Shown here: positions 38,559 through 47,426 of the stretch, in pieces
Numbering within the stretch: the first letter of the stretch is position 1
How the letters are laid out: every line of letters begins with the position of its first letter
Assembly: GCF_000378985.1 (NCBI RefSeq)
Contig: NZ_KB905371.1
Location: 310,001-374,000, forward strand
Reading direction: 5' to 3'
Length of the DNA stretch: 64,000 nucleotides
DNA from: Ensifer sp. BR816
Lineage (GTDB): Bacteria; Pseudomonadota; Alphaproteobacteria; Rhizobiales; Rhizobiaceae
Notes under the pieces: model-generated
Told to the model about the DNA's origin: nothing
The model's database searches: none
What the model saw: only the letters and a program-made list of their open reading frames with translations
Translations under genes and position numbers: made by a program

Positions 38559-39101
38559 ATGCCGCAAGAAATCTCACTCTCCGATGTCAAGGATCTGATC
38601 GGCAAGGAGATCGGCGTCTCCGACTGGATCACCGTGACACAAGAGACCATTGATACCTTCGCGGAGGCGACGGGAGACTTCCAGTTCATTCACACCGACC
38701 CAGTACGCGCAGCAACTGAGACCCCGTTCGGCGGCACGATCGCGCATGGTTTCCTGTCTCTCTCGCTGCTCTCGGCGATGAATTACAATTGCCTGCCGAA
38801 GATCCGCGAGCTGACGATGGGGATAAATTACGGCTTCGACAAAGTTCGCTTCATGGCGCCGGTCAAGTGCGGCGCACGCGTGCGCGGCCGCTTCACACTG
38901 GCCGACGCCCGCTTCTGTGCCGCCAGCATGCTGATGATTATCTATGACGCAACAGTGGAGATTGAGGGGGAAAGAAAGCCCGCCCTGAATGCAATGTGGC
39001 AGACATTGATCCAATTCGACGCAAAGCTCATGTCTGAGCAGGCCCGGCGGGCGACTTTCGCCGCCACGCGCAGGCGCACTATTCCGGCCGCTGCACAATA
39101 G
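38559..39101 (+). CDS. nodN: NodN, MaoC-like hot-dog-fold dehydratase
   Basis: A 180-residue protein. The ATG at 38559 follows AGGA. The R-hydratase motif is intact (DFQFIHTDPVRAA, then TPFGGTIAHGFLSLSLL, with the catalytic Asp/His). NodN is a nodulation protein required for efficient nodulation in some rhizobia; its acyl substrate in Nod-factor synthesis is not established. About 20 residues longer than typical NodN at the basic C-terminus. Controlled by the nod box at 38190. Confidence 0.9.
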   Translation: MPQEISLSDVKDLIGKEIGVSDWITVTQETIDTFAEATGDFQFIHTDPVRAATETPFGGTIAHGFLSLSLLSAMNYNCLPKIRELTMGINYGFDKVRFMAPVKCGARVRGRFTLADARFCAASMLMIIYDATVEIEGERKPALNAMWQTLIQFDAKLMSEQARRATFAATRRRTIPAAAQ

Positions 39102-39464
39102 AGCTTCGGCTTTCCGTACCGGGCAGCGTTTCCGAGGAAGGGAGCGATCCCCGTCCGCATGCACTCGCGAGGATAGCCGAGACTCCTTCTCGGCCCGGAC
39201 TGGCATTCTTGCATGATCGCTTTGCGCAAGATTGGTCGTGGGCGGGGTCGCAGCTCCTATTTCGGTCTATAGAGCCGGCTTCGCGCGTTCGACAAAGTAG
39301 GCGTCGCACAGTTCCCAAAGCGGTCATATCACCGGACGGCATGGATCATGCAATAACTGCCTTGCAATTGTCATACTTAAGGTAAATATGCTGCACTGCA
39401 CCATAAGCGGTTTGTCCTGCCCCTGAAGCCGTCTCCCTATGGCGCATGATCGAAGGAGTTACCC

Positions 39465-39707
39465 ATGCCAAATTCAGCGAACAATGCAGGTGCGCCTGTC
39501 ACGAAGCGGGGCCACGTCGACATCGGTGACGCAGCGCGGCGATCTCGCGAAGCGGTTGGATACAGCATCGAGGATCTTGCATTGACCTGCGGACTGACTG
39601 GCGCAGAAATCACCGGGATTGAACTAGGTAATGATGTCGACCCGGACAAGCTCAGGCGCATCGCGGCGGCACTTCGAGTGCCAACCTCCACCTTCCTGCT
39701 GGACTAA
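39465..39707 (+). CDS. small XRE-type HTH protein
   Basis: 80 residues with a Cro/C1-type helix-turn-helix (DIGDAARRSREAVGYSIEDL ... CGLTGAEITGIELG), ATG after GGAG. Probable DNA-binding regulator; target unknown. A broken second copy of its 3' end and downstream DNA is found near 44440-44560. The 363 bp before it (39102-39464) contain no other gene I can support. Confidence 0.75.
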   Translation: MPNSANNAGAPVTKRGHVDIGDAARRSREAVGYSIEDLALTCGLTGAEITGIELGNDVDPDKLRRIAAALRVPTSTFLLD

Positions 39708-40006
39708 CGGAACGGGCGTTACGCTGCCAGCGATACCCGACATCCCCCGTTGCAAATACGCACTTTTGAATCGCGCCAATATCGGCGACTACCAAATGAA
39801 ATTATAGCCATCGTCCACGGACGTTCTGGCTTTAGCGGCAGCAGGTCGCGTTCAGCCCGGCCTTTTTGTGTACGCTACGTGACCGAACCGGTCCCCTCTG
39901 TTGTACTCCTGCCAATAGGGCGTACACTGCTGTCATCAGCGGCCGGTTACACGGGCGCCGCTGGCTGAAAGATCTGCGCTTTCGCCCCAACTAAGCGAGT
40001 TGCGCA

Positions 40007-40213
40007 ATGTATTCTGGCAACGATTCCTATAACCCTCCGCTTTCGCCTGACGATCTCGACTTGCTCCAGAGCATCCTCAATGAGGAAATCAGGGTCCGAC
40101 GCATTCCGATCACAAGCGACCGAGCCGATGAGCTTGCCGGGAAGCTCATCAGGCTGTTTCAGTCGGGAGTGAGACAGCCTGATATCCTTCGTTTAATGAT
40201 CGGGACCGGGTGA
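40007..40213 (+). CDS. small conserved hypothetical protein
   Basis: 68 residues; NPPLSPDDLDLLQSILNEE and ELAGKLIRLFQSGVRQPDIL are reminiscent of a short acidic/helical protein common in Rhizobiales genomes. No catalytic motif or membrane segment. Function unknown. Confidence 0.55.
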   Translation: MYSGNDSYNPPLSPDDLDLLQSILNEEIRVRRIPITSDRADELAGKLIRLFQSGVRQPDILRLMIGTG

Positions 40214-40334
40214 AAGCCTCGCCGCCGAGGATGGCCGTTGACGGCGGGTTGCCTTCGTCAGCAATCGAAGAAAAACTCGCTCGTCCAATCGTTCGGGTGA
40301 TGACCAGGCCTCACCCTTCGCCGGCTTGACGAGG

Positions 40335-40649
40335 TCACCTGTACGCCCTGCGCCATCCAGCGGCGTGCGCTTCTGTTTCCGAGCAGAACCACCGTTCGCC
40401 ATATCTCGTGTTGATGCGAGTTGAATCGTAGAAGCGCTGTCCCGGCACGTGGTAGATCTTCTCCCCAGTTTCGATGCTGATATTTCCCTTGATATCGCAA
40501 GACCATCCGGTGACTGAGAGCCCTTGCCAGGAGGAGATGAGGCCCGCAAGAGTGGAGCCACCAGATGCACCCACGGCGAGCGCAGCGATCACCAGTCCAG
40601 GCGCTCGAAACAGCAGCGATCGTTGTGCGCGCTTGTGGCGATAGTGCAT
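40335..40649 (-). CDS. membrane-anchored sunset-type domain protein
   Basis: 104 residues: basic N-terminus, one hydrophobic segment (about 15-35), then CDIKGNISIETGEKIYHVPG and GERWFCSETEAHAAGWRRA. The second part is the same module as at the C-terminus of the thermonuclease at 11.2 kb. The module is known at the C-termini of nucleases and other secreted proteins; its role is unclear. The following 40650-41236 shows no convincing gene. Confidence 0.7.
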   Translation of the reverse strand: MHYRHKRAQRSLLFRAPGLVIAALAVGASGGSTLAGLISSWQGLSVTGWSCDIKGNISIETGEKIYHVPGQRFYDSTRINTRYGERWFCSETEAHAAGWRRAYR

Positions 40650-41236
40650 GCCTTCTCCCCACCTGTCGTTGTGCGGAGAATCTTACTGCAGCGCGTCCGT
40701 CGGCAATAGCTGCACAAACGGGTTAGGGCATCCTTTGCCGTCAGCGGCATCAAGCCCGCCGCCGTCAGAGCGTGGAAGTCCGCCCGGATCGTCCCATTCT
40801 GATCTCCCGCTTTTGCCGAAGCCGCTTTCTAAAGAGATCTCGGCGAGTCGCGCGCCATGTGCCGTCCGCCGCCTCCCCTTCGCATTCAAATCGATCGGTA
40901 CGAGATTGAGCTCCGACGCCGACCCAGCGACCCTGGCCGAGGCCGCCGCTGTCGCTGACAGCAATCATCAGGGTCCGCAGCTTCACGCCGAGGCGCAAAA
41001 GCAGAAGCTTCCACCGGCTGCACTAAAAGTCGACATTAAGACGCTGGGTTTCGTCGCGCCTACACTCCGTCGAGATCGGCCCGGCGTCAGTCAGATGTGC
41101 CGATCTCAATGACAAGGACTTTCAACAACGAGGAACCAAGCAAGCCGTTGGCACTACCAATGCACCTGCAGTATTTCAAAGAGGGCGGCGTTCTTTCGGC
41201 CGCCACGGATCAACGTTCATGAAAGGGAGACTGGCG

Positions 41237-42130
41237 TCATCGCGGGACAGAAACCCTCAGAAGCATGCTGCCGGAGACAAGGGCGATGCCGAGAACCTGC
41301 CGCGGGCCAAGTTCATCTCCAAAAAAAGCTGAAGCGAAAACGCTTCCTGCCACCGGCACGAGCAGCGTCAAGTAGGCGGCCCTGCCGACCCCGATGCCGG
41401 CGATTGCGTAGTACCAAAGCCAAAACGCGACGGCGCCGTTCAACACACCCGAATAGAGAATAGCTAGCACATCGTTCCAGCTTGGAAGTGGAATTGATCC
41501 GTTAGGCACCACCGTGAAGATGAAGAAGAAAGGAAGGTTCAGGACGAAAGACAATATGCATTGCAACGCTACTCTACTGATCCCGGAAATCGAGTGGGAT
41601 GGCTTTCCTGCCAGGATTGTTGCAAAAGCCCAGGCGCTCGCGTTGATGAGAACCAGCATGGCACCCGCCCCGAAGCTACTGCCACCAATGTACAGCAATA
41701 CGCCGAAGACCGCTACGACGGGTGCAAGCATTGCGAACGGATGGAGGCGCTTTCCTGACACAATCTCGATCAGGCTCGTAATGGCGGGCATTGTGTACAT
41801 CAACGTCAGAACAGCCGACGCTGGAAAAAATGCAAGAGCTATCACGTTGACCGTCGACACGACGAACCCGTTGATGACTGCAACGATAAGCGTGTTGTGT
41901 CGTTCTGCGATTGACGCCGTTCGAAGCTCCCGCATGCTCTTAGGAAGGAATACAGCTATTGGAAGAAGGCCCGCCAGGAGACTGTAAAAGCGAAAGGGCC
42001 AAACACCCAGGTCTTTGATTGCCTCGCGGGAAAGGGAGAACGCTGTGCTCCAAATCAAGACCACGGCTCCCCCGGCCAGCAGGGCCAGCAAGGACCTCAT
42101 ATCAAAGACAGCCCTATTATTCCGCGTCAT
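41237..42130 (-). CDS. EamA/DMT-family transporter of the RiPP cluster
   Basis: A 297-residue membrane protein with ten hydrophobic segments and the two EamA repeats (LLALLAGGAVVLIWSTAFSL ... and AGAMLVLINASAWAFATILA ... FWLWYYAIAGIGVGRAAYL). It overlaps the end of the oxygenase gene by 14 bp, so it is translated with it. In the context of a modified-peptide cluster it is probably the exporter or self-protection protein. DMT transporters are diverse, so the substrate is inferred from position. Confidence 0.85.
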   Translation of the reverse strand: MTRNNRAVFDMRSLLALLAGGAVVLIWSTAFSLSREAIKDLGVWPFRFYSLLAGLLPIAVFLPKSMRELRTASIAERHNTLIVAVINGFVVSTVNVIALAFFPASAVLTLMYTMPAITSLIEIVSGKRLHPFAMLAPVVAVFGVLLYIGGSSFGAGAMLVLINASAWAFATILAGKPSHSISGISRVALQCILSFVLNLPFFFIFTVVPNGSIPLPSWNDVLAILYSGVLNGAVAFWLWYYAIAGIGVGRAAYLTLLVPVAGSVFASAFFGDELGPRQVLGIALVSGSMLLRVSVPR

Positions 42131-42800
42131 ATCTGACGACTACTGCTATTCGTTTTGCCCTCGGCCGAGCAGTCACCATCGACACAAAATGCGGAATCAA
42201 GCGGGCGCTGGTGTCAAAGATCAGCGCCTGAAACTCGGTTGGGACCAAGCACGCTCTAATCGCTTTGCAATCGTCGGTCTGCACCATCGTGAGGCCGCCA
42301 TGGTTCGGTTCCCACCCCTTCGACAGGTTAAGAACGAGGCCGAAACTCTGGCCCGGATCTGTATGCGTAAATAGAAACTCCCCTTCGTCAAACCGATTGA
42401 AGTAGAATCGCCGGATGGCCGTAGCTTGTCTTCCTGTGATCTGCCTCAAGACCTCAAACATGGATATTGACGACAAAAGTTTCTTAACACCCCAAAATAT
42501 GGGGTTCCGGTTATTGGTTGGGGTGTCTTCCAACCGCTTGAAGGAATAAGAGAATTTCCCAGCATTGTAATCGGCGATCGCCAGTTCGTGAGCAGCAGCT
42601 GCCCGGCTATCCTGATAGTAATCCTCTTCGCCATCGCGATTTTTTATGATCGCGGACCAGAAGCGATCCTCGATCCTTTCGACGCCCTGGGCGATCCGAG
42701 GCAAGCCGGGCAGGAATTCGGATAGGTCGAAATAAACAAACCCTTCGACGTCAAACGTCTCGCGTAGCGATTCAATCTTGCTCAAAAAGCACCTCTTCAC
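42117..42800 (-). CDS. 2-oxoglutarate/Fe(II)-dependent oxygenase (PaaB-like)
   Basis: A 227-residue oxygenase. The metal triad is visible: H146-T-D148 (FLFTHTDPGQ) and H204 (LIPHFVSM), with arginines 214/217 available to hold 2-oxoglutarate. Starts with GTG at 42800, overlapping the ThiF-like gene; a TTG at 42785 with GAAGAGG before it is an alternative. In pantocin A biosynthesis an enzyme of this class follows the E1-like enzyme and acts on the cyclised peptide. Here it lies between the E1-like gene and the transporter, in one operon. Confidence 0.82.
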   Translation of the reverse strand: MKRCFLSKIESLRETFDVEGFVYFDLSEFLPGLPRIAQGVERIEDRFWSAIIKNRDGEEDYYQDSRAAAAHELAIADYNAGKFSYSFKRLEDTPTNNRNPIFWGVKKLLSSISMFEVLRQITGRQATAIRRFYFNRFDEGEFLFTHTDPGQSFGLVLNLSKGWEPNHGGLTMVQTDDCKAIRACLVPTEFQALIFDTSARLIPHFVSMVTARPRAKRIAVVVRYDAE

Positions 42801-43896
42801 GCGTTGCGTATGTCCTTAGCGACATGTGGAATCGCTTCCCCACGAGGTTGCAGTTGTCGTACCTTGTAATAAGTTTCAGGATCTGGTCGGCAACAAGACC
42901 TGCCATTACCGCCAAGGATGGTGCGCTTTGCCACGCGTTGACGCTGCGATTGCCGTTGGCGAACTCATTTTTCAGCCGAGCTTCCTGGAAGCTTCTAACC
43001 AGCGCGTCGTCACTATAGAATCGCTCTTGCGAAATGCGCCGCACGTCTTCGAATGAGGGGTGGCTGCCGTCATTGAGATAAATTGGACCAACCGATATGT
43101 CGAGCGGGTCACCGCCAAGTTCGATCACCGGAATCTGCCGATCGCGAGCGATCTCGTGGACTATTCTCTCGACGCTGTCCTTGCGATAGTACCCCAAGCT
43201 CGCCCAAGCCAGAATTGTAACGGTAACTCCTTTCAGCAGCTCTCCCAAGCGAACACGATCCGGTAGGGCAAATTCGTAGAAAGGTTCGACGCGAACATGC
43301 GGATTATGCTTGCTAATGTTTGCCGCCGCGGCATCTACCTTTCGTGCCCCTAGATCAGTGGTGTTGTAGAGAACCTGGCGATTGAGATTGGAAAGTTCGA
43401 CATCGTCCCCATCCACGATCCGCAATGTGCCGATTCCGGATCGTGCAAGGAGGAGAGAGCACCACGTTCCCCACCCCCCCATTCCCAGCACGAGCACACG
43501 GGCCTGCTTTAGTCGCTCTTGATAGGCTGTCGCATTATCCACCCGATCTTCGTCGATGAGTGAGAATTGCAGCATCTGCCTGTCGTAGCGCTCGATCTCC
43601 TCCGAGCTCAGCAAACTGGAAAATCGGGAACTGTCTTCAATAAGCCCGAAGCCAGCAAGAGCTGAGACAAAATCGTGCACGTCACCATCCGTGACGTCGT
43701 ACTGTTCTGCCTTAAGCTGCTTCAGTATCCTCGGCATTGTATGATCGCCGTCTAGTTTCGAAAGCACAACTGCAACCCAAGGCGGAGGAGACTGGATGAT
43801 CTTTGATTTTCCGGGTATCTCACCGATGCAGATGCTTCCGTCCTCCGCTACGAGAACATGGTGGGAGCGCTTCAATAAAGGTTTCACATACTCCAC
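42772..43896 (-). CDS. ThiF/E1-like adenylating enzyme with N-terminal peptide-binding domain (PaaA-like)
   Basis: A 374-residue enzyme. Residues about 15-95 look like a PqqD-type RiPP recognition element (VLVAEDGSICIGEIPG ... VLSKLDGDHTMPRILKQL ... FVSALAGFGLI). Residues about 120-360 are a ThiF/MoeB/E1 fold with VLVLGMGGWGTWCSLLLARS (ATP loop), DGDDVELSNLNRQ and GARKVDAAA. PaaA of pantocin A has this layout and cyclises Glu-Glu of an EEN core by activating side-chain carboxylates. GTG start at 43896 with GAGG upstream. 63 bp with a hairpin separate it from the precursor gene. Confidence 0.85.
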   Translation of the reverse strand: MEYVKPLLKRSHHVLVAEDGSICIGEIPGKSKIIQSPPPWVAVVLSKLDGDHTMPRILKQLKAEQYDVTDGDVHDFVSALAGFGLIEDSSRFSSLLSSEEIERYDRQMLQFSLIDEDRVDNATAYQERLKQARVLVLGMGGWGTWCSLLLARSGIGTLRIVDGDDVELSNLNRQVLYNTTDLGARKVDAAAANISKHNPHVRVEPFYEFALPDRVRLGELLKGVTVTILAWASLGYYRKDSVERIVHEIARDRQIPVIELGGDPLDISVGPIYLNDGSHPSFEDVRRISQERFYSDDALVRSFQEARLKNEFANGNRSVNAWQSAPSLAVMAGLVADQILKLITRYDNCNLVGKRFHMSLRTYATREEVLFEQD

Positions 43897-43920
43897 GAGA
43901 TTGCCTCGCTCAAAAGGAAG

Positions 43921-43945
43921 GGCGAAGTCGCGTGTTGACTTCGCC
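43921..43945 (-). terminator. attenuator-type hairpin between precursor and enzyme genes
   Basis: Perfect 9-bp stem GGCGAAGTC / GACTTCGCC with a 7-base loop, 14 bp after the precursor stop. On the minus strand it is followed by CTTCCTTTT, a modest U-run. Leaky termination here would give more precursor than enzyme transcript, a common arrangement in RiPP operons. Confidence 0.65.
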
Positions 43946-43959
43946 CCCGGATCTACAGC

Positions 43960-44055
43960 CTAGGCGAGGATAATTTTGCCTTTGCTGTACGTTGCGTCTT
44001 CTTCGCTGATAGCAGAGATGCGCTTTTCAAGGTCAGAAAATACAAGTTTTCTCAT
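43960..44055 (-). CDS. 31-residue RiPP precursor peptide with a Glu-Glu-Asp core (pantocin-like)
   Basis: ATG at 44055 preceded by an excellent ribosome site (AAAGGAA, 5-nt gap). The peptide begins MRKLVFSDLEKRISA and has EED at residues 18-20, then a basic/hydrophobic tail of 11 residues. The pantocin A precursor PaaP is about 30 residues with the core Glu16-Glu17-Asn18, from which the bicyclic antibiotic is cut. Length, core position and following genes all match; the third core residue is Asp instead of Asn. Too short for most gene finders. It is the first gene after a nifH-type promoter. Confidence 0.8.
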   Translation of the reverse strand: MRKLVFSDLEKRISAISEEDATYSKGKIILA

Positions 44056-44243
44056 ACTCGTTCCTTTCTTTCTGAAGCGCGCCACAATCGGCGCAACCAC
44101 CGTCGGTGACCTTGCGAGCACGTCAGGACGTGTTCGCGAGGCGCAGACAATTCTAGATGGAGCGATAGTCCATCGATTGCGCTCGACCATCTTCGGCAGA
44201 GCACTTGTGGTCACCAGGTTGCTAGCGCCTCGCTCGAAGGAGA

Positions 44244-44362
44244 CTCAAAAATCGTGCCAGTCACGCCCGCGGGCGTGGCAGTTTTTTTGACCCCGTCGTT
44301 CAAAGGCTTGAGGGAAGGTGCTTCGAGGAGGCTCGCCGAAGGAGATTGTCGCGGAGCGGACA
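44244..44362 (-). promoter_or_regulatory. nifH-type promoter with NifA site for the RiPP cluster
   Basis: The minus strand reads CTGGCACGATTTTTGAG (44260-44244), with TTGA at -12 as in nifH. The NifA site TGTCGCGGAGCGGACA is at 44347-44362, about 90 bp upstream, the same spacing as in nifH. The predicted leader to the precursor ATG is about 180 nt. No other promoter is seen between it and the cluster. Confidence 0.83.
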
Positions 44363-44439
44363 AATCCGACACGACGGGTCCTCCTGCTCCAGTCACTACG
44401 TTTCGATGTGTTATCGGGGAAAGCCACAGTACGCCAGGT

Positions 44440-44560
44440 GCCTTCATGAATGATGTCGACCCGGACAGGTCAAGCGTATCGGCGGCGGCAATTCGAGCAC
44501 TAACCTTCAGATTCTGCGGAATGGCGTCACGCTGCTGGCGATCGTCAACCCGCATGTTGT
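44440..44560 (+). repeat. decayed partial copy of the XRE gene 3' end
   Basis: The sequence from AATGATGTCGACCCGGACA onward matches 39633-39750 (end of the XRE gene and the DNA behind it) with scattered substitutions and small deletions that break the frame. So this is a relic of a duplication. From 44561 to 44755 nothing is supported. Confidence 0.7.
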
Positions 44561-44755
44561 CCTTGATCTGCGCCGCCTGAGTGGAATGAAGACGGCGTTC
44601 TTAAGGCTCATCGCCTGAATGCGGCGATGTCGTTGCCACTGGATTCCTTCGGCGTTGCCCGCGGCCCATGCAGCACATATTGGTCGATTCGCATCGATCG
44701 ATCCGTATCGTTACGTCACCGTAATTACGTTCCCACGCGATGGACGCAATCATTG

Positions 44756-45463
44756 CTAGATCAGTGCACCTGAGGATCGGAAACCATATGCTGTGGCGCT
44801 GCGGCGTATTGAGAACAGCCTGTAAGTTAAGTCGATGTTGCGGCCCGGCCCCCACCTCACAATCACCGATCTGAGATCATTGGCAGCGACTATGCGCTCA
44901 AGCAGGTCATCACGGGCATTGATGCCGAATCCCAGAAGGATTTTGCCTCCTTCGGTAAGAAATGCTTGAGCCTCCGCCAAAAATCTCTCGAGCTGGCCGT
45001 AGCCGGGATCAAATGCCCCACGCTCGAGGTCATCGATAAATTCGAATTTTGCTGGAACGAAATTCCAGGGATAGTTCCAAAAAATAATGTCGAACGTCCT
45101 TCCAGGAGGAATATTACTGAAGATATCACTTTCGATGACGTCGACATTTTCAATACCGTTTCTTGCGGCATTCTCCAAAGTGTTCGCGACGGCCTGCGGA
45201 TTGATATCGCAGGCTAGCAACGACAGCGCTCCAGTCTTTGCCAAAAGGAGACCCGGGAGACCGAAACCGCAGCCGATTTCCAAGATCCGCTTTCGAGCAA
45301 ATGGTGGGAAGTTCTCGCTAAACCAACGCCAACTCTGGAAATCTTCGGGAGGAAAAACGCCTTCTCGAACGATCAGATCCAGCCCGAACTCCCGTATTCG
45401 CCGCGGAAAAGTTCTCTGTTGGCTAGTCCTGAGCGTTGCCCTGATATTATCGAGTTCGCTCAA
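44756..45463 (-). CDS. class I SAM-dependent methyltransferase
   Basis: A 235-residue methyltransferase: motif I in RILEIGCGFGLPGLLLAKTG, an acidic residue after strand 2 (LLACDIN), and an NPPY-like motif in IIFWNYPWNFVP, as in N-methyltransferases such as HemK/PrmA relatives, although the first Pro is replaced by Tyr. Substrate unknown. It is on the same strand as the RiPP cluster but ends about 390 bp before that cluster's NifA site, so it is not clearly part of it. Confidence 0.75.
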   Translation of the reverse strand: MSELDNIRATLRTSQQRTFPRRIREFGLDLIVREGVFPPEDFQSWRWFSENFPPFARKRILEIGCGFGLPGLLLAKTGALSLLACDINPQAVANTLENAARNGIENVDVIESDIFSNIPPGRTFDIIFWNYPWNFVPAKFEFIDDLERGAFDPGYGQLERFLAEAQAFLTEGGKILLGFGINARDDLLERIVAANDLRSVIVRWGPGRNIDLTYRLFSIRRSATAYGFRSSGALI

Positions 45464-45648
45464 ATGTTCCCTCCGAGATGGGGACGCGCTAGCGCTGCTG
45501 GCCGCTCAACTGTATCGGGCCCACACGGCAGTTTTCCCAGGCCTTGAGGCATAATATGCGGGTCATGCAGGCCGACTGTTTACGGCACGTCGACGTCCAC
45601 AGACACGCCGGCGTCGAATGCTGCCCCCGCGCGATAAGTGCAGCGGCT

Positions 45649-45708
45649 GCGTTCGGCCCCGTCGAGTGTCGCTGGAATACGACGACCTCTGCTTTCGGGG
45701 CCGAACGC
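45649..45708. repeat. 12-bp inverted repeat downstream of groEL
   Basis: GCGTTCGGCCCC (45649-45660) and GGGGCCGAACGC (45697-45708) are perfect inverted copies separated by 36 bp. They lie about 50 bp after the groEL stop in the direction of transcription. This could be the transcription end structure, but the loop is long and no U-run follows; otherwise 45464-45758 is empty. Confidence 0.4.
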
Positions 45709-45758
45709 ACCTTATTTGAAGCTCTCGGCTAGCCGATGAAACGCGGCTTCAGGCGGGA

Positions 45759-47387
45759 CTAGAAGTCCATTCCACCACCGGGTGGCATTGCCGGCGGAGC
45801 TTCCTTCTTGGGCTTCTCGGCGATCATCGCTTCGGTGGTGACCAGCAGGCCGGCAATTGAGGCCGCACCCTGCAGCGCGGTGCGGACCACCTTGGCGGGG
45901 TCGATTACGCCCATGGAGAAGAGATCGCCGAATTCGCCCGTCTGGGCGTTCCAGCCATAGGAGAATTCGGGCTTCTCGCGCAGCTTGCCGACGATGATCG
46001 AGCCTTCCGCACCGGCATTCTCGGCGATCTGGCGCGCCGGAGCTTCGATGGCGCGGCGAACGATCTCGATACCAACCCTCTGGTCGTCATTGGCGGTCTG
46101 CACGGCATCGAGCGCCTTGACTGCATGCAGCAGTGCCACGCCGCCGCCCGGCAGGATGCCTTCCTCGACTGCCGCGCGCGTTGCATGCAGCGCATCGTCG
46201 ACGCGGTCCTTCCGTTCCTTGACTTCGACTTCCGTCGAGCCGCCGACGCGGATGACCGCGACGCCGCCGGCGAGCTTGGCAAGGCGCTCCTGCAGCTTCT
46301 CGCGATCATAGTCGGACGTCGTCTCTTCGATCTGCGCCTTGATCTGCGCGACGCGGCCATCAATGTCGGCTTTCGCGCCGGCGCCGTTGATGATCGTCGT
46401 GTTCTCCTTCTCGATCGAGACCTTCTTCGCACGGCCGAGCATGTCGAGCGTGACGTTCTCCAGCTTGATGCCAAGGTCTTCGGAGATCACGCTCCCGGCC
46501 GTCAGGATGGCGATGTCTTCGAGCATGGACTTGCGGCGGTCGCCGAAGCCCGGAGCCTTGACGGCAGCGATTTTCAGGCCGCCACGCAGCTTGTTGACGA
46601 CGAGCGTAGCAAGCGCTTCGCCTTCGACGTCTTCGGCAATGATGAGAAGCGGCTTACCCGATTGCACGACGGTTTCCAGAACCGGCAGCATGGCCTGCAG
46701 GTTGGAGAGCTTCTTTTCGTGGATCAGGATATACGGATCCTCGAACTCCGCCCGCATCTTGTCCTGGTTCGTTACGAAATAGGGTGAGATGTAACCTCGG
46801 TCGAACTGCATTCCCTCGACCACCTCGAGCTCTGTCTCCGCGGTCTTGGCTTCCTCGACCGTGATCACACCGTCATTGCCGACCTTCTCCATTGCTTCGG
46901 CAAGGTAGCGGCCAATCTCCGCGTCGCCATTTGCCGAGATGGTGCCGACTTGGGCGATTTCCTCATTCTTGGAAACCCCGCGCGCATTGGCCTTCAGCTC
47001 GGCGACGAGCGTATCGACGGCAAGGTCGATGCCTCTTTTCAAGTCCATCGGGTTCATGCCGGAGGCAACGGCCTTGGCGCCTTCCCTGACGATCGCTTGC
47101 GCGAGCACCGTGGCGGTCGTAGTGCCGTCGCCGGCGATGTCACTCGTTTTCGACGCCACCTCGCGCAGCATTTGCGCGCCCATGTTCTCGAACTTGTCTT
47201 CGAGCTCGATCTCCTTCGCGACCGTGACGCCATCCTTGGTGATGCGCGGCGAACCGAAGGACTTGTCGATGACGACGTTGCGGCCCTTGGGACCCAGCGT
47301 CACCTTGACCGCATTCGCAAGCGTATCGACGCCGCGCAACATGCGATCACGTGCATCGGAATGGAATTTTACTTCTTTGATAGCCAT
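45759..47387 (-). CDS. groEL: chaperonin GroEL
   Basis: A 542-residue GroEL: GPKGRNVVIDKSFGSPRIT, AGDGTTTATVLAQAI, PGFGDRRKSMLEDIA and C-terminal MPPGGGMDF. Full length and intact. Folds proteins in the cytoplasm with GroES; symbiotic-plasmid groEL copies in rhizobia assist folding of regulators such as NodD and of nitrogenase. Second gene of groESL, 39 bp after groES. Confidence 0.98.
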   Translation of the reverse strand: MAIKEVKFHSDARDRMLRGVDTLANAVKVTLGPKGRNVVIDKSFGSPRITKDGVTVAKEIELEDKFENMGAQMLREVASKTSDIAGDGTTTATVLAQAIVREGAKAVASGMNPMDLKRGIDLAVDTLVAELKANARGVSKNEEIAQVGTISANGDAEIGRYLAEAMEKVGNDGVITVEEAKTAETELEVVEGMQFDRGYISPYFVTNQDKMRAEFEDPYILIHEKKLSNLQAMLPVLETVVQSGKPLLIIAEDVEGEALATLVVNKLRGGLKIAAVKAPGFGDRRKSMLEDIAILTAGSVISEDLGIKLENVTLDMLGRAKKVSIEKENTTIINGAGAKADIDGRVAQIKAQIEETTSDYDREKLQERLAKLAGGVAVIRVGGSTEVEVKERKDRVDDALHATRAAVEEGILPGGGVALLHAVKALDAVQTANDDQRVGIEIVRRAIEAPARQIAENAGAEGSIIVGKLREKPEFSYGWNAQTGEFGDLFSMGVIDPAKVVRTALQGAASIAGLLVTTEAMIAEKPKKEAPPAMPPGGGMDF

Positions 47388-47426
47388 GGTTCACTCCTTC
47401 ACTGGCCTCTGATCGGTGGCACGCTC

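Noticed and set aside
44756..45463. Methyltransferase as a fifth enzyme of the RiPP cluster.
   Set aside because: It ends about 390 bp before the cluster's NifA site and is separated by decayed repeat DNA; co-transcription is not supported.
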